Of a DNA stretch of 64,000 bases, positions 57,436 to 64,000 are shown piece after piece (positions within the stretch are counted from its first letter, which is position 1; each line of letters opens with the position of its first letter). The position numbers and the translations under genes were made by a program. The DNA is from Zychaea mexicana (taxonomy: Eukaryota > Mucoromycota > Mucoromycetes > Mucorales > Lichtheimiaceae): NCBI RefSeq assembly GCF_025766255.1, contig NW_026516789.1, positions 1 through 64,000 on the forward strand, written 5' to 3'. Below the pieces are notes generated by a model. The model worked only from the letters and a program-made list of their open reading frames with translations. It was not told where the DNA came from and did no database searches.

Positions 57436-59597
57436 ATGTCCAATAAAGAAAAGCTCGCCAAGCTACTCGAGTGGTTTAATAACAATGAGATCGTCTGGGA
57501 TAGGGACGCTCTGGAAATCAGAGTAGTTGACAATGGCTTTGGTGTATTTGCTTTGAAGGACATTGCCTGTAGCGAGAAGCCTTGTAAGTGTTTGTGTCAT
57601 ATGTTTTACGGGGAGGAAAAAAGACAAGCTGACCAAAAGTTTCCCTTGATCTCGGATCGATCTCGCGAATTACTCTTTTTTTGTCTCTATAGTGGTTCAA
57701 ATCCCAAAGTCGACGATTTTGTCGGTCCAGTCAACCAGCATTAACAATATTCTCGAGGACGAAAAGATCGCTGGCAGCTGCTCTTTGGCGGTCGCAATCA
57801 TGTACGAGTTAGCTCAGGGCACAGAGTCGCCCTGGTACGGCTATCTCCAAGCGTTGCCACTATCCGAGGATCTTCCCGTATTCTGGAAAGATGAAGAAAA
57901 ATTGTGGTTTAAGGGTACTGAAATGGAAGATGCTGTGCATAACGATTTGGTAAAGTATCTTTGGTGTTGATTTCTATAGTATCAAGTGGTGCGGTTCACG
58001 GCAAAATGCTGGTGGCTGATTACCATATTTTCTTTATGCAATTTCTACATAATAGGCAGATCTGGACGACGACTATCAATCGATTGTTGTCCCACTGATC
58101 AAGGAATATCCCTATATCTTCAAGGAGGGCAATTTCTCATTTGACCTTTTCTGCCGAATTTCGACTCTGATTTCATCCCGTGCCTTTGAAGTCGACGCAT
58201 TCCATGAGACAGCCATGGTTCCTTTCGCCGATATTTTTAATCACCGTAGTGGCGACGAGCATGTACACTTTGTCACTGATTTTGATGTCTGCGACCAATG
58301 TGGTGCGCTCGATTACTGCGAACACCAGTATCTTGCTTACTTGGAACAAGGTAGCGACGCTGAACTTGAGGATGAGGATGCTTGGAGCGATATGGACGAC
58401 GAGGATGACGAGAAAATGTCGGCTGCAAGTGGCATCTCTCTCAAGAGCGAAGACGATGACGAGGAAGAAGAAGAAGAAGGACCTTTAGAAGATCTTGAAA
58501 AGTTGGAAGAGGACAAGGTGAACTTTTGGAAAGAGGACAAGGACGAAGAAAAAAAGGATACGTGCGACATGATCCTCGAACGTGATGTCAAGGCAGGCGA
58601 GGAAATATTTAACACCTACGGTCAACATCCAAACATTGTCCTTTTGAGCAAATACGGATTCTGCCATGACAACAACGAGAACGACTATGTCTCAGTCAGT
58701 CAGGACAATTTGTTTGGGGCGTCGGTGGAGCTTATTAAGAATAGCCTGCTTAGCAAAAAGAAGTCAAAGATTGACGAGGAAGCGATAACCGAGGAAGCCA
58801 TCGAGCATGTGCAAGAACGCTTTGAGTACTTTTTGACGAATGAGGATATCCTTTGTCCAAAGCCAGATGGTGACGAAAACGATGAAGAAGGAGGTTGCTG
58901 TGACGATGGTTGCTGTGGTGATGACCACAAACATGGTGACAATGACGACTGTTGTGGCGAAGACCATGAACACGATCACGAACATGCTGAGGAAGGCATG
59001 GAAGAAGAAGATGAGGACAACGCCGAAGATGATCATGAAGAAGGCGGCAAGTCGCAACCCTACTTTATTAATGTCGAAGGTCTTTACGAGGATACAGTCA
59101 TGTGCTTGCTTCACGTCGTCTTTGTCAACGATCGAACGTTTAAAAAGTTCAAGGCGGATGTTGGCGAAGCCTTGATGTACTTTGAGGGTTTGGCAGATCA
59201 GAGTCAAAACGGTGACAAAAAGTCGCGCAAGAATACCGAACATCTTGAAACCAAAAAGTTTGTTTATACCGTCTGCAAGCTTCTTGCGGAGCATAGAAGA
59301 AAAGATTACTTGGATGATAAGGGCGAATGGACACCGGTCGAAAAGGACATTGAAACAAGAAGCAAGGTGAGTTCTCTTACCTTGAGGATGACTATATGTG
59401 ATGTTGCCTTATGTTTCTTCTCTAATACGATGTTGTTGTTTTTTAACTAGGTGATTAACAAGCGCCAATACTATGCACTTACTTGTCGAATCAGCGAAAA
59501 GAAGATTGTCGAAAAGTCTATTGCCTACTACGACTCACGGATAAAGTCATGCGATACCGAAGCAGAGCCCAAAACACGCAAGAAGCAAAAGAATTAA
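57436..59597 (+). CDS. RKM4: SET-domain protein lysine methyltransferase, Rkm4/SETD6-like
   Basis: Methylates lysines on ribosomal or other proteins using AdoMet. Four exons: 57436-57583, 57693-57949, 58056-59366, 59451-59597; 620 aa. The N-SET part begins LEWFNNNEIVWDRDALEIRV, DNGFGVFALKDIACSEKPLV. The core has MVPFADIFNHRSGDEHVHF (Asn197-His198) and GEEIFNTYGQHPN (from about 318), the two pseudoknot motifs. A Rubisco-LSMT-type substrate-binding domain ends YYALTCRISEKKIVEKS. Unusual features are an acidic insert between the two SET motifs (about 225-300, with CDQCGALDYCEHQ just before it) and a Cys/His/Asp-rich insert at about residues 414-455. The Rkm4 assignment over other SETD6/LSMT relatives is moderate. 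Confidence 0.88.
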
Positions 59598-59963
59598 TAG
59601 AACGTTATTCAATAAAATGTACATATATAATCTGCAAAAGTAATCCTTCACTTATTTTCCATACATAGAATAAAGTTCGAGTTGTAATTTATTATGGTAG
59701 TGATGTCGTAATCCAAGAACATATGTTAAGCAAAAGAAAAAGAAATAGCCTTGCTTTCCATTACAATAAAGGCTCAAGAAGGGCAACAGTTGTAGCCATC
59801 TGCTGGCTCAAGTGGATCAAGAAGCGACTCGGTCAATGCCCGCCGAGTAGGGTACGGCGGAAATTGGGAAAGCGCACGTCACCTATAGTGTGCCGCGCGT
59901 CCGAGAAGAAGCTGTACCTTTTCTTTCAAGCGCTTCTTCAAACTCGCCAGAGAATTACGCGAC
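59598..59963. promoter_or_regulatory. Intergenic, RKM4 3' end / PRE5 leader
   Basis: 366 nt containing the RKM4-like 3' UTR and the promoter of PRE5. A plus-strand open frame from 59723 runs into the PRE5 leader. It is Lys/Arg-rich but lacks a motif and is not supported. Confidence 0.45.
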
Positions 59964-61294
59964 ATGGTAACTACCAATGTGTAAATGCGAGCATTAAATG
60001 CGAGCTATACTAATTATTGAATCTGTACTGCTAGTTCCGAAATCAATATGATAACGATGTTTCAACGTGGTCCCCACAAGGCCGCATCCATCAAGTTGAA
60101 TACGCTGTTGAAGCCGTCAAGCAAGGTTCGGCAGCGATCGGTCTGAGAAGTAACGAATACGCCGTGTTGCTCGCTCTCAAGGTAAACGAAGAATTCGAGC
60201 AAACCTTTTTTCCTCTTTTTTCTCAAGGACACACATGCACACAGAAGCTCACATATACTTAATGACTCGAAATCGTAGCGTTCATCGGGCGAGTTGGCAT
60301 CATACCAGAAAAAGTTGATCAAGGTTGACGAGCACATGGGCATTGCTATTGCTGGTCTTACCTCAGACGCTCGTGTGCTTAGGTAACGATAGTAAAGGAG
60401 AAAACGCCCTACGAAAGTGAAGGGAAGCCACTAGTGGTGATGCATACTGATATAATACATGGTAGCAACTTTATGCGAACTGAAGCTATGCGATCCAAGA
60501 TGCTGTACGACCGACCCATACCCGTTCAAAGAATCGTCTCGACAATTGCAGACAGTATGTTGTCCATATAAACTTGCTTATTCGAAGGGGTAATGAGTGT
60601 ATTTACACTATTCATAAATTCTAGAGGCCCAGGTCAACACACAGCAATACGGTCGCCGACCTTATGGTGTCGGCTTGTTGGTGGTCGGATACGATGTAAG
60701 TCTTGACCGTACACATTGGCTCATACCGGACCAGTTGGAATTTATAGTGATTCACACTATGGTGTTGTTCGCAGGAAACTGGCCCCCATCTCTATGAATC
60801 TTCTCCTTCCGGTACTTGCTTTGAATACTTTGCCATGTCCATTGGCGCGCGATCTCAATCCGCAAAGACCTACTTGGAAAAGAACTATGAGCAATTTGCC
60901 AATGGTATGACTCGTATTTGTTTATGCAGTGATGGGTTAAGGAGCTGGACCAACTAGTAAAATGTTTGCTAAATCGTTCGTTTTTCTGCTAGCCTCGCTG
61001 GATGATCTTGTTCGACACGGCCTTTTGGCTCTCCGAGACACATTGCAACAAGACAAGGAGCTCAATATTCACAACACTTCAATCGGCATTGTCGGCAGAA
61101 ACGAGGATTTCCACATTATCGAAGGTGAAGCTTTGCAACAGTACTTGGAGCTTTTAGGCGATGAGACGTCCAGAACTCGACGTGGTGCCGAGGGTCGATC
61201 AGCCGCAGATTCAATAGCAGCAGAGAGCTCTCGGGAGGATAGCAACACTCAAGTGGATCAGGGTGGTGTGGCTCCTATGGACACAGATAACTAA
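59964..61294 (+). CDS. PRE5: 20S proteasome alpha-6 subunit (alpha type 1)
   Basis: A structural alpha-ring subunit of the 20S proteasome. Seven exons: 59964-59966, 60035-60181, 60279-60382, 60466-60554, 60625-60695, 60775-60904, 60993-61294; 281 aa. The first coding exon is the ATG alone, and intron 1 starts directly after it. Exon 2 opens [37 protein letters not shown], the proteasome alpha signature. Further segments are [54 protein letters not shown] and [19 protein letters not shown]. The tail is Ser/Gly-rich and ends APMDTDN. No other upstream ATG in the right frame gives the MFRNQYD start that the family uses. Confidence 0.95.
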
Positions 61295-61605
61295 GGATAC
61301 AACAGAATAAAGGATTGACCATCTACCAATAAAACACCACACACAGATCAAACACATTGAAATTATCTTTAACCTCAATGATAAGTCGTACATTGTTCGG
61401 AAATAATAAGTCTTATGAAGAGGATCGAAAATTAAGAAATGCTTGCTGTATGTGACAAAAGAGAAGCTGTAACATAAATGCATGCTATGTGTTCAATTGC
61501 ATGTCTACTTGCAATTGCCAAGCTATGAAGTATTATGCTTAAGGTCTATAATCCTTCAATGTATTAAAATTGGCATTTTACAATAAATCTATCAACTTTT
61601 TTTTT
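61295..61605. terminator. 3' region between convergent PRE5 and AsnRS genes
   Basis: 311 nt between opposing stop codons. AT-rich with AATAAA-type words (61298-61335 region and about 61580). No coding. Confidence 0.5.
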
Positions 61606-63326
61606 CTAGTATTTGCAGTGGCCCACCCAACGAGGCACAGGTACAACCTCTCTAACGTTCTCAAATCCTGTCAACCACAACATAAATCGTTCGAATCCGA
61701 TTCCATAACCTCCATGCGGTGCACTTCCGTATTTACGAAGTTCCAGATACCATCCGTATTCCTCGGTGTCCATACCAGCAGCTTTCATCTTGCTTTCCAG
61801 CACATCTTCTCGATCTTCACGCATGGATCCACCCACGAGCTCGCCAATACCCGGTAATAGCAAGTCGAAGCAGGCGACTGTTGATCCGTGCTCATCGACA
61901 TAAGTGTTATTCTTCTGTTTTCCGTCATTTTCGAGCATATAGAATGGTTTTTGGTCGCTTGGGTAGTTCTTTACAAACACCGGTCGGTCTTTGCACTCCT
62001 CAGATGCCAGATAACGTTCGTGTTCTGATTGCAAGCTGCTTCCCCACGTCGTTGGAAACTCAAACTTCTTGTTGGCTCCTTGTAAGAGTTGAACGGCTTC
62101 TTTGTAGTCAATCCTTGCAAAAGGTTTGTCAAGACTGTTGCGAAGCCGCTTGAGCAGGGCGGGTTTTCCTTTCACATCCTTTTTAGCCACCCATTTGTCA
62201 AAGAACTCCATCTCTTCGGGGCAGGTGTCGAGGACATGGCGCGTGGCGTGTTTGATGCTGCCTTCTGTGATATCCAGCAGTTGTTCGAGATCGATGAAGG
62301 CTACTTCGGCTTCTAACATCCAAAACTCGGCCAAGTGACGCGATGTCAATGATTCCTCGGCACGAAACACTGGGCCAAATGTGTATACTCTGGATAATGC
62401 TGAAGCAAACATCTCCGCGTGTAGCTGACCGGACACAGTCAGGAACGCAGGCTTGTTGAAGAATTCCGCGTTACCGGATGCTGCTGATCCGGGCGTCACT
62501 TTGAACACTTCGCCACCCCCTTCGCAATCGTGTGATGTCAGGATAGGTGTATCGACTTGGGTGAATTCATGTTTCTATCAAAGAAAAAACATGGCATCAA
62601 ATAACTATTTAGCGATCGAGAAGAGAAGCACGAGGATAAAAACAACAGTAGCATTGATTTACCGCAAAATAGTCCTGAAGTCCTTGTCGTGCTGCATGGC
62701 GAACCCGTAATGATGCACTGCCAGCGTTGCCTCGAGCACGCAGATGGTTTATGGTTCGTAGATATTCGAAAGTATGTCTCTTCTTTTGCATTGGGAACGT
62801 CTATATATTGTTGTAATCTCTGGTCAGTCAACGAACCAACTTATCCTTCTATATATTAGATCGTACACTATCACACTCTCCGAGTATATCCATACTGCTG
62901 ACTTGCAGTTCTTTGCCTTGTTCCTTGCCGGGACTTTTAACCAAAGTACCTTGTAACTCCACACAAGATCCGGTGCTCAACCTATTTCGACAACCCCCAT
63001 ATCAGTTTTCGGTGCAATAAAAAAGACCTTTATGACAGCTTCACTCTTCTTTAGCGTACCCATTACCTTTCAGCTTGTTCTGAGCTCAAGATCGCCTGCA
63101 GACCCCTGACACTTGTTCCGTCATTAATGTTGGCGAACGAGATCTGCTTTTGTTTACGAACAGATCGCACCCAGCCTTTAACGGTTACATCGCTTCCTGC
63201 TTCGACATTGTTATCTAGTAAGGATCGTACGGTGAGTGGAAAGGTATTGGTTGAATGAGAGCGAGAACAATTTAGAAAGAGCGATCGCCGTGAGAGTTGT
63301 AACGATCGTAATGCACTAAATGTCAT
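61606..63326 (-). CDS. SLM5: Asparaginyl-tRNA synthetase, mitochondrial
   Basis: A class II aaRS charging mitochondrial tRNA-Asn. Four exons: 63326-63067, 62981-62867, 62800-62663, 62574-61606; 493 aa. A presequence-like N-terminus ([20 protein letters not shown]) precedes the OB-fold anticodon domain ([33 protein letters not shown]). The catalytic domain has [70 protein letters not shown] and [20 protein letters not shown] (motif 2). It closes with [20 protein letters not shown] (motif 3). Junctions are all in phase. The compact size and the presequence favour the mitochondrial over the cytosolic enzyme. Confidence 0.95.
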
Positions 63327-64000
63327 TTTGCCCTTGTCAGACCTGAGGGTTTCAATTACTCAGAAAGCATTAAGCTTCTTTTTAGGCGTGTGTTATTTTC
63401 CAAGTCAGCCATACGCAATTGATTTGTTAACGCTTAGCCTATCTATATCCCATCCTCTTTTAACTCTTCTGTACCTAGAACCACCAGAAGGATGAAGATG
63501 CTCTAAGACTCTCAACGCTACAGTGCTACATACTGCACGCACAATAGCGATTAGTTACTATTCGCGATTAATAAATACACAGGGATGCTAGTACATTTAT
63601 CTCATCAAGTTAAAATAAAATCCTGAGAGACTATTTGATCAAATAAGAATATAGAACCATATACAGGTATTCTATTCTCGGGCCGAGTATGAATGCATCA
63701 TGAATATATCTATATGAGCAAAATATGCAATTATATGAAAGCACTACTATCGTTTGTTTTATTAACGCATTACGCTCACTCTGATGATAATATCCTACAG
63801 CCCTTCTTTAGCTTATAGCCATATGGTAAAGGGTGCATATCTATTCTAATATGCAACCGACAGCTGTTCTGCTGTCACACAAAAGAGGACACTGCACGTC
63901 GTGTTGCTGTGTATACTTTATGTTGCAGGTAACGCGCCGATTTGACGTAGCGTCGGATAAGATCAATTGGCGATCTTAACTGCACTATAATATGTTTGTC
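63327..64000. other. Upstream region of SLM5 to window end
   Basis: 674 nt of AT-rich sequence without a supported open frame. It holds the SLM5 promoter; nothing else is recognised. Confidence 0.4.

Noticed and set aside
58764..59294. 176-codon open frame on the minus strand
   Set aside because: Antisense of the acidic and Cys/His-rich part of the SET gene. The Val/Phe-rich product is a complement artefact.
1..64000. tRNA, rRNA or other structured RNA genes
   Set aside because: I looked for T-loop-like GGTTCRANNCC boxes and rRNA landmarks. Candidates such as those near 24594 and 57690 were isolated or inside coding exons, so none is reported. A covariance-model search would be decisive.

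Overview
The window is nuclear DNA of a filamentous fungus, most likely an early-diverging Mucoromycota lineage (Mucorales-like). Nearly every gene is split by short GT-AG introns (mostly 40-130 nt, a few GC-AG). Start codons are preceded by pyrimidine-rich leaders, and proteins carry Gln/Asn/Ser homopolymer tracts. The gene set is fungal (Atg29, Pho80-type cyclin, Vps3844, Rkm4) but also includes complex I NDUFA6 and an M17 leucyl aminopeptidase, both absent from Saccharomyces. The degraded Fanzor copy resembles those of mucoromycetes. The species call is inference. All exon models were built by eye; each main model closes in frame over its whole length.

Layout: 0.1-2.0 kb holds a dead PIF/Harbinger transposase. 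At 2.4-9.0 kb FGAM synthase (minus) and GTP cyclohydrolase I (plus) are divergent. At 9.3-12.1 kb there is an unrecognised 711-residue disordered protein. At 13.1-15.0 kb lies a degraded Fanzor (eukaryotic TnpB-like RuvC nuclease). At 15-18 kb the DNA is AT-rich with doubtful small ORFs. At 18.3-22.4 kb are NAD-isocitrate dehydrogenase subunit 1 and a Vps3844/DUF3844 membrane protein, convergent. 22.4-27.3 kb is gene-poor and holds a diverged inverted repeat pair. At 27.3-31.1 kb are an F-box protein, a small hypothetical and complex I NDUFA6. At 31.6-35.0 kb is a repeat element with TA-flanked inverted ends and mirrored tandem arrays. At 36-43.8 kb are a RhoGEF, a steroid 5-alpha-reductase-family protein and a membrane-anchored Sec14-like protein. 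At 45.1-49.4 kb are ATG29 and mitochondrial citrate synthase. At 51.4-57 kb are a 67-residue hidden gene, a Pho80-type cyclin and leucyl aminopeptidase. At 57.4-63.3 kb are an Rkm4/SETD6-like SET methyltransferase, proteasome alpha-6 (PRE5) and mitochondrial asparaginyl-tRNA synthetase.

Most genes are single-copy housekeeping functions: purine and folate/pterin entry, TCA cycle and respiration (IDH1, CIT1, NDUFA6), protein turnover (PRE5, LAP, ATG29, F-box), signalling (RhoGEF, cyclin, Sec14) and mitochondrial translation. They do not form a pathway cluster. The accessory interest lies in the mobile-element relics, chiefly the Fanzor, and in unusual gene architecture such as 10-nt and 16-nt exons and an exon whose coding part is only the start codon.
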